From positions 1 through 64,000 of the forward strand of contig NZ_JASIRT010000018.1 of assembly GCF_030063475.1 (NCBI RefSeq): a DNA stretch of 64,000 nucleotides, in the 5' to 3' direction. Shown here piece after piece: positions 27,771-36,617 of the stretch. The notes under the pieces are model-generated. The model saw only the letters and a program-made list of their open reading frames with translations, was not told where the DNA came from and did no database searches. Made by a program: the position numbers and the translations under genes. Position 1 is the stretch's first letter; the number at the start of each line of letters is the position of its first letter. This stretch comes from Roseomonas sp. E05. GTDB taxonomy: Bacteria > Pseudomonadota > Alphaproteobacteria > Acetobacterales > Acetobacteraceae.

Positions 27771-30070
27771 AGCGCCTCGCCAGCCGGCTCGGCGAGAGCC
27801 GCCCCTCGCTCTTCCGCCGCATCCTCGATGCGCTGCTGGGGCGGGGTGTGACGATCGCCCTGGCGGTGGGCGCGCTGCTGCTGGGCATCGGCACCTTCAC
27901 CCTGCTTTCGGGGGGCAGCCCCTTCGGCCCCACCCGGCCGGGGCAGGTGGTGGCGATGGTGCTGGTCAACGTCGCCTTCCTGCTGCTGCTCGCGGTCTCG
28001 CTGATCGCCCGGCTGGTCCGCGTCTGGGCCGAGCGGCGGCGCGGCTCGGCGGGCTCGCGGCTGCATGTGCGGCTGGTGATGCTGTTCAGCGTCGTCGCCG
28101 TGGTGCCGGCGCTGCTGGTCGCCATTTTCGCCGCGGTATTCTTCAATCTCGGCATTCAGGCCTGGTTCAGCGACCGGGTGCGCGACACGCTGGAGGCCAG
28201 CCTCGTCGCCTCGCGTGCCTATCTGGATGAGCATCGCAACACCATCCGCGCCGATGCGCTGGCGATGGCGGCGGACCTGAACCGGGCAGGGCGGCTGCTC
28301 GACAGCAACCAGTATGGCTTCGCGCAGATCCTCGCCACGCATACCGTGCTGCGGGGGTTGACCGACTCCGTGGTCTTCGACCCGGTGACCGGCCGCGTCG
28401 TCTCGCATGCCGGGCTGACCACGACGCCGGTGCTGGAGCCGCTGCCGGCCTGGGCCATGGAGCTGGCGCGCAGCGGCGAGGTGGCCGTGCTGCCGGGCGA
28501 GTCGGAGGAGGGGCGGGTGCGCGCCCTGGTCGAGCTGGATATCGGCCCCGGGCTGATGCTGCTGATCGGCCGCCCGGTGGACCCCAGCGTCATCGAGCAC
28601 ATGAAGCGCACCGAGCGGGCCTTCCAGGCCTATGACCAGCTCGACCGCAACCGCTCGGGCCTGCAGATCACCTTCGCCATGATCTTCGCCATCGCCGCGC
28701 TGCTGGTGCTGATGGCGGCGGTGCTGATCGGCCTCGTCATCGCCAACCAGATCGCCCGGCCGCTCGCCCGGCTGATCATCGCGGCGGACCGGGTGCGCTC
28801 CGGCGACCTCTCCGTGCGTGTGACCGAGAGCGAGGCGGATGACGAGGTCGGCTCGCTTTCCCGCGCCTTCAACCGCATGACCAACCAGCTCGCCGCCCAG
28901 CGCAGCGAGCTGATGGAGGCCTATCGCCAGATCGACGAGCGGCGGCGCTTCACCGAGACGGTGCTGGCCGGCGTCTCGGCCGGCGTGGTCGGGCTGGACA
29001 CCGAGGGCCGCATCAACCTGCCCAACCGCAGCGCCAGCGAGTTGCTGGGCCGCGACCTCAGCGCCGAACTGGGTCATCGGCTCGCCGATGTGGTGCCGGA
29101 ATTCGCCCCCCTGCTGGAGGCGGCGCTGGCCACGCCCGAGCGGCCGCAGACGGCGGAAATCCGCATCGGCCCGGCCAGCGAGCGGCGCTCGCTCCTGGCC
29201 CAGATCGGCGCCGAGCTGCAGCGCGGGCAGGTGGTGGGCTTCGTGCTGACCTTCGACGATATCACCGAGCTGCTTTCCGCCCAGCGCAAGGCGGCCTGGG
29301 CCGATGTCGCGCGTCGCATCGCGCATGAGATCAAGAACCCGCTGACGCCGATCCAGCTCTCGGCCGAGCGGCTGAAGCGGCGCTACCTGAAGGAGATCCA
29401 GTCCGACCCCGATACCTTCAAGGCCTGCACCGACACCATCGTCCGGCAGGTCGAGGATATCGGGCGGATGGTGGACGAGTTCTCCGCCTTCGCGCGCATG
29501 CCGCAGCCGGTGATCCGGCCGGAACCGGTCGACCAGGTTGCGCGCGAAGCGCTGATTCTCCAGCAGCACGCGCATCACGACATTGTTTATTCAACGCAAA
29601 TCCCGCCGGAGGCGCCGCGTGTGGCCTGTGACCGCCGGCTGATCGGCCAGGCGCTGACCAATCTTCTCGCCAATGCCGCGGATGCCGTGGCGATGCGGCG
29701 CCAGGCGGAGGCGGCCGAGGGAGCCGAGCCGCCGGCGGGGCGGATCACGCTTTCCGTGGAGGTGGGCGAGGAATGGGTCACGCTCGCGGTGGAGGATGAC
29801 GGCATCGGCCTGCCGCAGGGCGAGGAGCGGGCGCGGCTGACCGAGCCCTATGTGACTCATAAAGCAAAAGGGACTGGCCTTGGTCTTGCCATCGTCAAGA
29901 AGATCATGGAGGACCACGGAGGAAGGCTGGTGTTGACCGAGCGGCGCGACGCCGCGGGAGGACCACTGCCGGGCGCCAGGGCGGCGCTGCTGCTGCCGAG
30001 GCGCAGCGGACCGGAATCCGGGACAGAGATGGCGGCAAAAAGCACGGAGATGCAGCAGCATGGCGCATGA
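27767..30070 (+). CDS. ntrY: membrane sensor histidine kinase NtrY
   Basis: 767 residues with four predicted membrane helices: two near the N-terminus (about 26-48 and 60-85), one near 105-130 and one near 305-330. These flank a periplasmic sensing part. HAMP follows ([22 protein letters not shown]), then PAS ([20 protein letters not shown]), kinase H520 in [21 protein letters not shown]-box [12 protein letters not shown] and [12 protein letters not shown]. In Brucella and Azospirillum NtrY senses redox or nitrogen status. GTG start overlapping ntrC (GTGA). Confidence 0.93.
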
Positions 30071-31460
30071 TATCCTGATCGTCGATGACGAGCCGGACAT
30101 CCGCGCGCTGATCGAGGGCATTCTTTCGGACGAAGGCTACGAGACGCGGGTCGCGCAGAATTCCGACACCGCGCTCGCCGCCTTCCGTGCCCGCCGGCCC
30201 AGCCTCGTCATCCTCGACATCTGGCTGCAGAACTCGCGCCTGGACGGGCTCGGCATCCTCGAGGCGATGCAGCGGGAGGAGCCCAAGGTGCCGGTGGTCA
30301 TGATCTCCGGCCATGGCACCATCGAGACCGCGGTGCAGGCGATCCAGCAGGGCGCCTATGACTTCATCGAGAAGCCGTTCAAATCCGACCGGCTGCTGCT
30401 GATCGCCGAGCGGGCGCTGGAGGCAGCGCGGCTGAAGCGCGAGGTCAGCGAGCTGAAGCTGCGCGCGGGGGCCGAGACGGAACTGCTGGGCAGTTCATCG
30501 CAGATCTCCCAGTTGCGCGGCGCGATCGAGCGGGTGGCGCCGACCGGCAGCCGGGTGCTGATCTCCGGGCCCGCGGGTGCTGGGAAGGAGGTGGCGGCGC
30601 GCATGATCCATGCCCGTTCCCGCCGCGCCGCCGAGCCCTTTGTCGCCCTGAACTGCGCCACCCTCAATCCCGCGCGCTTCGAGGAGGAGCTGTTCGGCAT
30701 CGAGTCCGGCACCGATCCGCAGGCGCCGCCGCGCCGCTCCGGCGTGCTGGAGCGCGCCCATGGCGGCACGCTGCTGCTCGACGAGGTGGCCGACATGCCG
30801 CTGGAAACCCAGGGCAAGATCGTCCGTGCCCTGCAGGAGCAGGGCTTCGAGCGCGTCGGTGGTGCGACCCGCGTGAAGGTGGATGTGCGCGTGATTGCCA
30901 CCACCAACCGGGATCTCGCGGCCGAGATCGCCGCAGGGCGGTTCCGCGAGGACCTTTACTACCGCCTCGCCGTGGTGCCGCTGCGCGTACCGGCGCTGCG
31001 CGAGCGTCGGGAGGACGTGCCGCTGCTGGCGCGCTACTTCATGGCGCGCACGGCGGAGACCTCCGGCGTGCCGGCGCGCGAGCTGTCCGAGGACGTGCTG
31101 GCGGCCATGCAGGCCTATGACTGGCCCGGCAATGTCCGCCAGCTGCGCAACCTCGTGGACTGGCTGCTGATCATGGCGCCGGGCGGCCCCGGCGAGCCGA
31201 TCCGGCCGGAGATGCTGCCGCCGGAGGTGGGGGCTGCGGCGCCGGCCGCGCTGAAGCTCGACCGCTCCTCCGAGATCATGACCCTGCCGCTGCGCGAGGC
31301 GCGGGAGCTGTTCGAGCGGCAGTACCTGGAGGCGCAGCTGCTGCGCTTCGGGGGCAATATCAGCCGCACCGCCAATTTCGTCGGCATGGAGCGCAGCGCG
31401 CTGCACCGGAAGCTGAAGTTCCTCGGCGTGCAGGCCGAGGACCGCGCCGCGCAGGGGTGA
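30060..31460 (+). CDS. ntrX: response regulator NtrX, AAA+ domain without GAFTGA
   Basis: 466 residues. Receiver with D53 in LVILDIWLQNSRLDG, AAA+ Walker A GPAGAGKE (170-177), Walker B LLLDEVADMP (239-248) and a C-terminal Fis-type HTH (NISRTANFVGMERSALHRKL). Where NtrC has GAFTGA, NtrX reads FGIESGTDPQAPPRRSGVL, so the sigma-54 contact loop is absent; this is also known from other alphaproteobacterial NtrX. It probably regulates without sigma-54 activation. It begins inside the last 11 bases of ntrY. Confidence 0.93.
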   Translation: MAHDILIVDDEPDIRALIEGILSDEGYETRVAQNSDTALAAFRARRPSLVILDIWLQNSRLDGLGILEAMQREEPKVPVVMISGHGTIETAVQAIQQGAYDFIEKPFKSDRLLLIAERALEAARLKREVSELKLRAGAETELLGSSSQISQLRGAIERVAPTGSRVLISGPAGAGKEVAARMIHARSRRAAEPFVALNCATLNPARFEEELFGIESGTDPQAPPRRSGVLERAHGGTLLLDEVADMPLETQGKIVRALQEQGFERVGGATRVKVDVRVIATTNRDLAAEIAAGRFREDLYYRLAVVPLRVPALRERREDVPLLARYFMARTAETSGVPARELSEDVLAAMQAYDWPGNVRQLRNLVDWLLIMAPGGPGEPIRPEMLPPEVGAAAPAALKLDRSSEIMTLPLREARELFERQYLEAQLLRFGGNISRTANFVGMERSALHRKLKFLGVQAEDRAAQG

Positions 31461-31548
31461 GGAAAGCGCAGGCGGGGCATTGCCGCGCCGCCCTGCTGGC
31501 GCGAAGCTGCGCCCTCCTTATCGTGAGCAGCAGGAAGAGACTCTGGGC

Positions 31549-32421
31549 ATGTCCCGCATCGCCTATGTGAATGGCCGTTATCTCCCCCAGCGCGAGGCCA
31601 GCGTGAACGTCGAGGATCGCGGCTACCAGTTCGGCGATGGCATCTACGAGGTGGTGCACCTCTATGACGGCCGTTTCATCGATGAGGACCGGCACCTGGA
31701 CCGGCTGGAGCGCTCGCTGAAGGAGATCCGCCTGCCCATGCCGATGCCGCGGCAGGCGCTGTCGCACGTGCTGCAGGAGGTCGCGCGCAAGAACCGGGTG
31801 CGGGAAGGGCTGCTCTACATGCAGGTGACGCGCGGCGTGGCACGGCGCGATCATCCGTTTCCCGCGCAGCCCGTGCCGCCGGCCCTGGTGGTGACGGTGA
31901 AGCGCATCCCGCCCTATCCGGCGACGATCGACAACTGGAGCGGCGCGGCGATCACCCTGCCGGACCTGCGCTGGGCGCGGCGCGACATCAAGACCACCAA
32001 CCTGCTGCCCAACGTTCTGGCGCGCCAGGCGGCGCGAGAGCAGGGCGCCATCGAGGCGATCCTCTACGAGGAGGAGACTGGCTTCGTCACCGAGGGCGCG
32101 GCGACCAACTTCTGGATCGTGGACGAGAACGGCACCATCCGCACGCGCCCGCTGTCGCACGACATCCTGCCGGGCTGCACCCGGGGCGCGCTGATGGCCG
32201 AGCTGAAGCAGGCCGGCATCGCCTTCGAGGAGCGTGCCTTCACGCGGGACGAGTTGAAGCGCGCGCGTGAGGCCTTCATCACCTCCGCCACCTCCTTCGT
32301 GAAGCCGATCGTGACGATCGACGGCGCCCCGGTGGGCGACGGCACGCCCGGCCCGGTCGCGCGCCGGCTGTTCGAGCTCTTTGCCCGCCATGTGAAGGGC
32401 GGCGTGAAGAACGCGGCATGA
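31549..32421 (+). CDS. dat: D-amino-acid aminotransferase (fold-type IV PLP enzyme)
   Basis: 290 residues. Transaminates D-alanine and 2-oxoglutarate to pyruvate and D-glutamate, feeding peptidoglycan. The N-terminal VNGRYLPQREASVNVEDRG then YQFGDGIYEVV is typical of D-AAT. The PLP-binding Lys is in DIKTTNLLPNVLARQ, with IEAILYEEETGFVTEGAATN and LPGCTRGAL. ATG at 31549 has AGGAAGAG upstream. The gap from ntrX is 88 bases. Branched-chain aminotransferases share this fold, but the motif set favours D-amino acids. Confidence 0.88.
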   Translation: MSRIAYVNGRYLPQREASVNVEDRGYQFGDGIYEVVHLYDGRFIDEDRHLDRLERSLKEIRLPMPMPRQALSHVLQEVARKNRVREGLLYMQVTRGVARRDHPFPAQPVPPALVVTVKRIPPYPATIDNWSGAAITLPDLRWARRDIKTTNLLPNVLARQAAREQGAIEAILYEEETGFVTEGAATNFWIVDENGTIRTRPLSHDILPGCTRGALMAELKQAGIAFEERAFTRDELKRAREAFITSATSFVKPIVTIDGAPVGDGTPGPVARRLFELFARHVKGGVKNAA

Positions 32422-33092
32422 GCGCGGTGGTCCTGCCGCTCCCGCAGGCCATCCTGTGGGACTGGGACAATACGCTGGTGGATGCCTGGGGCGGCGTCCA
32501 GGCCGGGATGAACGCCGCGCTGCGCGCTTTCGCCCTGCCGGAATGGTCCATCGAGGAGGTGCGCGCGCGCGCGCGCCTCTCCCTGCGCGACGCCTTCCCG
32601 GCCATCTTCGGCGCGGAGTGGGAGCGCGCGCGCGAGCTGTTCTACGGGGAAGTGCGTGCCCGGCACCTGGAGTTCCTGACGCCGCTCGGCGGCGTCCTCG
32701 CCGCACTCGATGCCGCGGCGGCCTGGCCGTTGGCCGTGGTCTCGAACAAGCAGGGGCCGATCCTGCGGAGGGAGGCGGCGCATCTCGGATGGGACATCCG
32801 CTTTGGCGCGCTGGTCGGGGCAGGGGACGCGGCCGCCGACAAGCCGGCCGCCGCGCCGGTGCTGATGGCGCTGGAACGGCTCGGCATCGCGCCGGGGCCG
32901 GGGGTCTGGTTCGTCGGCGATACGGGCGTGGACATGCAGGCGGCGCGGGCAGCGGGCTGCAGCGCCGTGCTGCTGGGCGATGCGGCGCATGACGGCGGCG
33001 TGGCCGCGCTTTCCCCCGACGCGGTCTTCGCCGATGGGCATGTGCTCGCCGAATGCCTGCGCGGCCTTGCCAAGACCCCCCGCCTTGCATGA
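32418..33092 (+). CDS. HAD-family phosphatase, phosphoglycolate phosphatase-like
   Basis: 224 residues of the haloacid dehalogenase superfamily. Motif I is DWDNTL (D15, D17), motif II VVSNKQ, motif III Lys in [10 protein letters not shown], and motif [16 protein letters not shown] helical cap follows motif I. Its ATG overlaps the dat stop. The likely substrate is a small phosphorylated metabolite; co-location does not single one out. Confidence 0.86.
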   Translation: MSAVVLPLPQAILWDWDNTLVDAWGGVQAGMNAALRAFALPEWSIEEVRARARLSLRDAFPAIFGAEWERARELFYGEVRARHLEFLTPLGGVLAALDAAAAWPLAVVSNKQGPILRREAAHLGWDIRFGALVGAGDAAADKPAAAPVLMALERLGIAPGPGVWFVGDTGVDMQAARAAGCSAVLLGDAAHDGGVAALSPDAVFADGHVLAECLRGLAKTPRLA

Positions 33093-33105
33093 TCTTGCGG
33101 GCGAA

Positions 33106-33128
33106 CCGGCGGGCAGCCCGCCCGCCGG
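33106..33128 (+). terminator. strong hairpin between the HAD gene and hfq
   Basis: A perfect 9-bp stem, CCGGCGGGC (33106-33114) with GCCCGCCGG (33120-33128), loop AGCCC, starting 14 bases after the HAD stop. No T-run follows. It could end the ntr-dat transcript or protect its 3' end; a second weaker hairpin (GGCCC/GGGCC, 33166-33181) lies closer to hfq. Confidence 0.5.
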
Positions 33129-33185
33129 GGCGGAGCCCTGTGCCTGCCTGCGTAAAGACGCCGGTGGCCCGGAAAAGGGCCCGCC

Positions 33186-33197
33186 AAGAAAAAGAAG
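33186..33197 (+). promoter_or_regulatory. (ARN)4 tract in the hfq leader, possible Hfq autoregulatory site
   Basis: AAG-AAA-AAG-AAG fits four consecutive A-R-N triplets, the sequence bound by the distal face of Hfq. It overlaps the hfq ribosome binding site (AAGAAGGA) 10 bases before the ATG, so Hfq could block its own translation, as known in E. coli and Sinorhizobium. Binding here is inferred. Confidence 0.45.
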
Positions 33198-33207
33198 GAC
33201 CGAGCCT

Positions 33208-33549
33208 ATGGCCGCCGAGAAGTCCCAGAATGTTCAGGACGTGTTCCTGAACCATGTCCGCAAGAGCAAGACGCCGGTGACCATCTTCCTGGTCAATGGC
33301 GTGAAGCTGCAGGGCATCATCACCTGGTTCGACAATTTCTCCGTCCTGCTGCGCCGCGACGGCCACACCCAGCTGGTCTACAAGCACGCCATCAGCACCG
33401 TCATGCCGGGCGCGCCGATCACGCTGTTCGATGCCTCCTCCGCCACCGGAGCGGCGGCGGCGGCAGCTCCTGCCGGCCCGGTGAATGTGAGCCGGAACGG
33501 TACCCTGACAATGCAACGCGAGGTCAATCCTGTCGGCTCCTCCGACTGA
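33208..33549 (+). CDS. hfq: RNA chaperone Hfq
   Basis: 113 residues. Sm-fold hexamer that pairs small RNAs with mRNAs. Sm1 runs from [20 protein letters not shown] to [16 protein letters not shown]; Sm2 carries [11 protein letters not shown]. The core is followed by an extended tail of about 40 residues rich in Ala ([14 protein letters not shown]) and ending in [11 protein letters not shown], longer than the roughly 80-residue rhizobial proteins. ATG at 33208 is set by AAGAAGGA upstream. hflX follows, the standard pairing. Confidence 0.95.
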   Translation: MAAEKSQNVQDVFLNHVRKSKTPVTIFLVNGVKLQGIITWFDNFSVLLRRDGHTQLVYKHAISTVMPGAPITLFDASSATGAAAAAAPAGPVNVSRNGTLTMQREVNPVGSSD

Positions 33550-33589
33550 CGCCAGCGAGGCACGGAGCAGCAAGCCGACGCTTGCCGCC

Positions 33590-34882
33590 GTGCTGCTGCC
33601 GTATGAGCGCCCGACGCGCCCGGCGGGCGCCGAGGGCGTTGTCGCCCTTCCCGATGCCCGCTTCGCCAGCCGCGCCGCCGAGGCCCGCCTGGCCGAGGCC
33701 GTTGGCCTCGCCGCCTCGATCGGTCTGACCGTCGTGCACAGCGCCGTGCTGCCCCTGCGCAGCCGGCGCCCCTCCACGCTGCTCGGCGAGGGGCAGGTCG
33801 AGATGGTGAAGGGCGCCATCGAGGAAAACCAGGTCGGCGTGGTGGTGGTGGATGCCGCCCTCTCGCCGGTCCAGCAGCGCAACCTGGAGCGCGCCTGGGG
33901 CTGCAAGGTCATCGACCGGACCGGCCTCATCCTGGAGATCTTCGGCGAGCGTGCCCGCACCAGGGAAGGCTCGCTGCAGGTCGAACTGGCGCATCTGGAA
34001 TACCAGCGGACGCGGCTGGTGCGGTCCTGGACCCACCTGGAGCGCCAGCGCGGCGGCTTCGGCTTCCTCGGCGGCCCTGGCGAAAGCCAGATCGAGATCG
34101 ACCGGCGGCTGATCGGCGAGCGCATCGTCAAGCTGAAGCGCGAGCTGGAGCAGGTGCGCCGCACCCGCGGCCTGCACCGGGCCGCGCGCACCCGCGTGCC
34201 CTTCCCGGTGGTGGCGCTGGTCGGCTACACGAACGCGGGCAAGTCCACGCTGTTCAACGCACTGACCGGCGCCGGCATCTACGCGCAGGACCAGCTCTTC
34301 GCGACGCTGGACCCCACCATGCGGGCGATCCGCCTGCCCAGCGGCCGCACCATCATCCTCTCCGACACGGTCGGCTTCATCAGCGACCTGCCGACGCAGC
34401 TGATCGAGGCCTTCCGCGCGACGCTGGAGGAGGTGGCCGCGGCCGACATCATCCTGCATGTGCGGGACGTGGCGCATCCGGACAGTGCCTCGCAGCGCGC
34501 CGATGTCATCGCCGTGCTGACGGAAATGGCCTCCGGGCCTCATCCGACGCTCGACGAGAACTGGCCCCGGCGCACCATCGAGGTGCTGAACAAGGCCGAT
34601 CTGCTCGGCGGCACCTCGGCGGTGCCCGGGGCGGACGATGCGGGTTCGGTCGTGGTCTCGGCGCTGACGGGGGAGGGGCTGGATGCCTTGCGCGCCGCCC
34701 TCGACGCCCGCCTTGCCGCGGGGATGGAGACGGTCGAATACGCCATCCCGCCCGGCGAGGGCGCGCGGCTGGCCTGGCTCTACCAGCATGGCGAAGTGCT
34801 CACCCGTGCCGATGACGACGACGCCATCCACCTGACCGTGCGCCTCTCGCCGGCCGACCGTGCCCGTTTCGAGCAATCCTGA
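33590..34882 (+). CDS. hflX: GTPase HflX (ribosome rescue/splitting factor)
   Basis: 430 residues. N-terminal HflX domain (STLLGEGQVEMVKGAIEE, VVVDAALSPVQQRNLE), a linker coil with ERQRGGFGFLGGPGE, then the GTPase domain: G1 VGYTNAGKSTLFNAL, G3 LSDTVGFISDLP, G4 NKAD. Splits stalled ribosomes in E. coli. GTG start at 33590 is the first usable start in frame; no good Shine-Dalgarno is visible, and the peptide before it (PTLAA) looks compatible with coding, so the true start is uncertain. Confidence 0.93.
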   Translation: MLLPYERPTRPAGAEGVVALPDARFASRAAEARLAEAVGLAASIGLTVVHSAVLPLRSRRPSTLLGEGQVEMVKGAIEENQVGVVVVDAALSPVQQRNLERAWGCKVIDRTGLILEIFGERARTREGSLQVELAHLEYQRTRLVRSWTHLERQRGGFGFLGGPGESQIEIDRRLIGERIVKLKRELEQVRRTRGLHRAARTRVPFPVVALVGYTNAGKSTLFNALTGAGIYAQDQLFATLDPTMRAIRLPSGRTIILSDTVGFISDLPTQLIEAFRATLEEVAAADIILHVRDVAHPDSASQRADVIAVLTEMASGPHPTLDENWPRRTIEVLNKADLLGGTSAVPGADDAGSVVVSALTGEGLDALRAALDARLAAGMETVEYAIPPGEGARLAWLYQHGEVLTRADDDDAIHLTVRLSPADRARFEQS

Positions 34883-34899
34883 CCGCGTGCGAGGACCCG

Positions 34900-35727
34900 A
34901 TGCGCTTTAACTCCCGCCTGGCGACCGACATCGCCGTCCTCCTGCGCGATGCGGCGCAGGCGGAGATCAAGCCGCGCTTCCGCCGCCTCGCCAGCGGCGC
35001 CGTGCGCACCAAGACCAGCATCACCGATCTGGTGACGGATGCGGACGAGGCGGCGGAGCGGCGCATCACCGCCGAGCTGACGGAACGCTTTCCCGGCTGC
35101 GTGGTGATCGGCGAGGAAGCCACCGCCACCGACCCCGCCGTGCTGGACCGTCTGGCGGGCGCCGACCTCGCCTTCGTGGTGGACCCGGTGGATGGCACCG
35201 CCAACTTCGCCGCCGGCGTGCCGCTGTTCGGCTGCATGGCCGCCGCCGTGGTGAAGGGCGAGGTGGTCGCCTCCTGGATCTACGACCCCATGGGCGACGA
35301 CACCGCCATCGCCCTGCGCGGGGAAGGGGCCTGGATCGAGGCGCCGGATGGCCACCGGACGGACCTCCACGTCGCCCCGCCCGTGCCGGTGGAGCAGATG
35401 ATCGCCGGCATCTCCTGGACCTATATCGCCGAACCCTGGAAGAGCCGCCTCACCGCACGGATGCCGAAGCTGGCCGGCGGCGTGCATTTCCGCTGCGCGG
35501 CGCATGAGTACCGGCTGATCGCCTCGGGCGGCGCCCATGCCGTGCTCTACAGCCGGCTGATGCCCTGGGACCACCTGCCGGGCTGGCTGCTGCACCGCGA
35601 GGCGGGCGGCTACAGCGCCCGCTTCGACGGCAGCCCGTACCGCCCGGAGCATACCGATGGCGGGCTGCTCGCCGCGCCCGACGAGGCGAGCTGGCACGCC
35701 CTCCACGCGGCCCTGCTGGCGGACTGA
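34900..35727 (+). CDS. inositol monophosphatase family protein
   Basis: 275 residues. Metal-binding motifs: GEEATATD (motif for the first Glu), VDPVDGTANFAAGVP with two Asp, and WDHLPGWLLHREAGG at the C-terminus. The family dephosphorylates inositol phosphate, and members also act on PAP or histidinol phosphate; which applies is not resolved. It follows hflX by 17 bases and converges on mazG. Confidence 0.87.
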   Translation: MRFNSRLATDIAVLLRDAAQAEIKPRFRRLASGAVRTKTSITDLVTDADEAAERRITAELTERFPGCVVIGEEATATDPAVLDRLAGADLAFVVDPVDGTANFAAGVPLFGCMAAAVVKGEVVASWIYDPMGDDTAIALRGEGAWIEAPDGHRTDLHVAPPVPVEQMIAGISWTYIAEPWKSRLTARMPKLAGGVHFRCAAHEYRLIASGGAHAVLYSRLMPWDHLPGWLLHREAGGYSARFDGSPYRPEHTDGGLLAAPDEASWHALHAALLAD

Positions 35728-35731
35728 CGAC

Positions 35732-35759
35732 CGCCTGGCAGGCTGCCGGCCGTCAGGCG
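35732..35759. terminator. weak hairpin between convergent IMPase and mazG
   Basis: CGCCTG and CAGGCG arms enclose a GC-rich loop with an inner GGCA/TGCC pair, partly overlapping the mazG stop. It lies where both transcripts need to end; no T-run. Confidence 0.35.
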
Positions 35760-36550
35760 CCCCGGCGCTCGGCGGCCTTCACCTGCTGCCAGGCGTTCTC
35801 CATCTCCTCCAGCTCGACATCCGGCAGGCTGTGGCCCTCGGCTGTCAGCCGCGCCTCCATCGCGTTGAAGCGGCGTTCGAACTTGGCATTGGCGGCCCGG
35901 AGGCAGGCTTCCGGGTCGAGGTCCAGCTTGCGCGCCAGATTGACCATCACGAAGAGCATGTCGCCCAGCTCGTCGGCCATGCGCTCCGGCGCGGCGCCGG
36001 GAAGCTCGGCGCGCAGCTCCGCGACTTCCTCCACCAGCTTGTCCAGCACCGCATCCGGGTCGGGCCAGTCGAAGCCCACCCGGGCGGCGCGGCGGGCCAG
36101 CTTGTTGGCACGGGTCAGGGCGGGCAGGGCAGGCGGAATGCCGGCCAGGGTGCCCGTCTCGGCGCGCGCCGCGCGCTCGGCCTGCTTCTGGACTTCCCAG
36201 GCCGCATTCTGCGCCGCGGTATCGCGCGCGGCCGCCTCGCCAAAGACATGCGGGTGCCGGCGGATCATCTTGTCGGAAATGGTGCGCGCCACGGCGGCGA
36301 AGTCGAAGGCGCCAGCCTCCTGGGCCATCTGCGCGTGGTAGACGACCTGGAACAGCAGGTCGCCCAATTCGTCCTGCAGGGCCGGCAGATCGCCGCGGGC
36401 AATGGCGTCGGCGACCTCGTAGGCTTCCTCGATCGTGTAGGGCGCGATCGTGGCGAAGCTCTGCTCGCGGTCCCAGGGGCAGCCATCGGGCGCGCGCAGG
36501 CGGGCCATGATGGAAAGCAGGCGCATCAGGGCAGGAGCGGCGTCATCCAT
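35753..36550 (-). CDS. mazG: nucleoside triphosphate pyrophosphohydrolase MazG
   Basis: 265 residues with two tandem MazG domains. First: CPWDREQSFATIAPYTIEEAYEVADAI and LQDELGDLLFQVVYH. Second: LVEEVAELRAEL and MADELGDMLFVMVN. The EExxE and DELGD motifs bind Mg. It removes aberrant NTPs and can lower ppGpp effects. ATG at 36550 with GGAGAT upstream preferred over 36580. Separated from the MBL gene by 67 bases that include an unusual AT-rich spot. Confidence 0.93.
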   Translation of the reverse strand: MDDAAPALMRLLSIMARLRAPDGCPWDREQSFATIAPYTIEEAYEVADAIARGDLPALQDELGDLLFQVVYHAQMAQEAGAFDFAAVARTISDKMIRRHPHVFGEAAARDTAAQNAAWEVQKQAERAARAETGTLAGIPPALPALTRANKLARRAARVGFDWPDPDAVLDKLVEEVAELRAELPGAAPERMADELGDMLFVMVNLARKLDLDPEACLRAANAKFERRFNAMEARLTAEGHSLPDVELEEMENAWQQVKAAERRGA

Positions 36551-36591
36551 GGCGGGATCTCCGGGCGGCAACCGGCACATGCGAATGCCGC

Positions 36592-36616
36592 ATAAGGAAT
36601 ATTATGTAAAATAATC
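36592..36616. promoter_or_regulatory. AT-rich palindromic patch upstream of mazG
   Basis: About 25 bases (cataaggaat followed by ATTAT-GTAAA-ATAAT) almost free of G/C in a roughly 70 percent GC genome. It holds a perfect 5-bp inverted repeat. It is probably the mazG promoter and possibly a repressor operator; I cannot name the regulator. Confidence 0.4.
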
Positions 36617-36617
36617 T

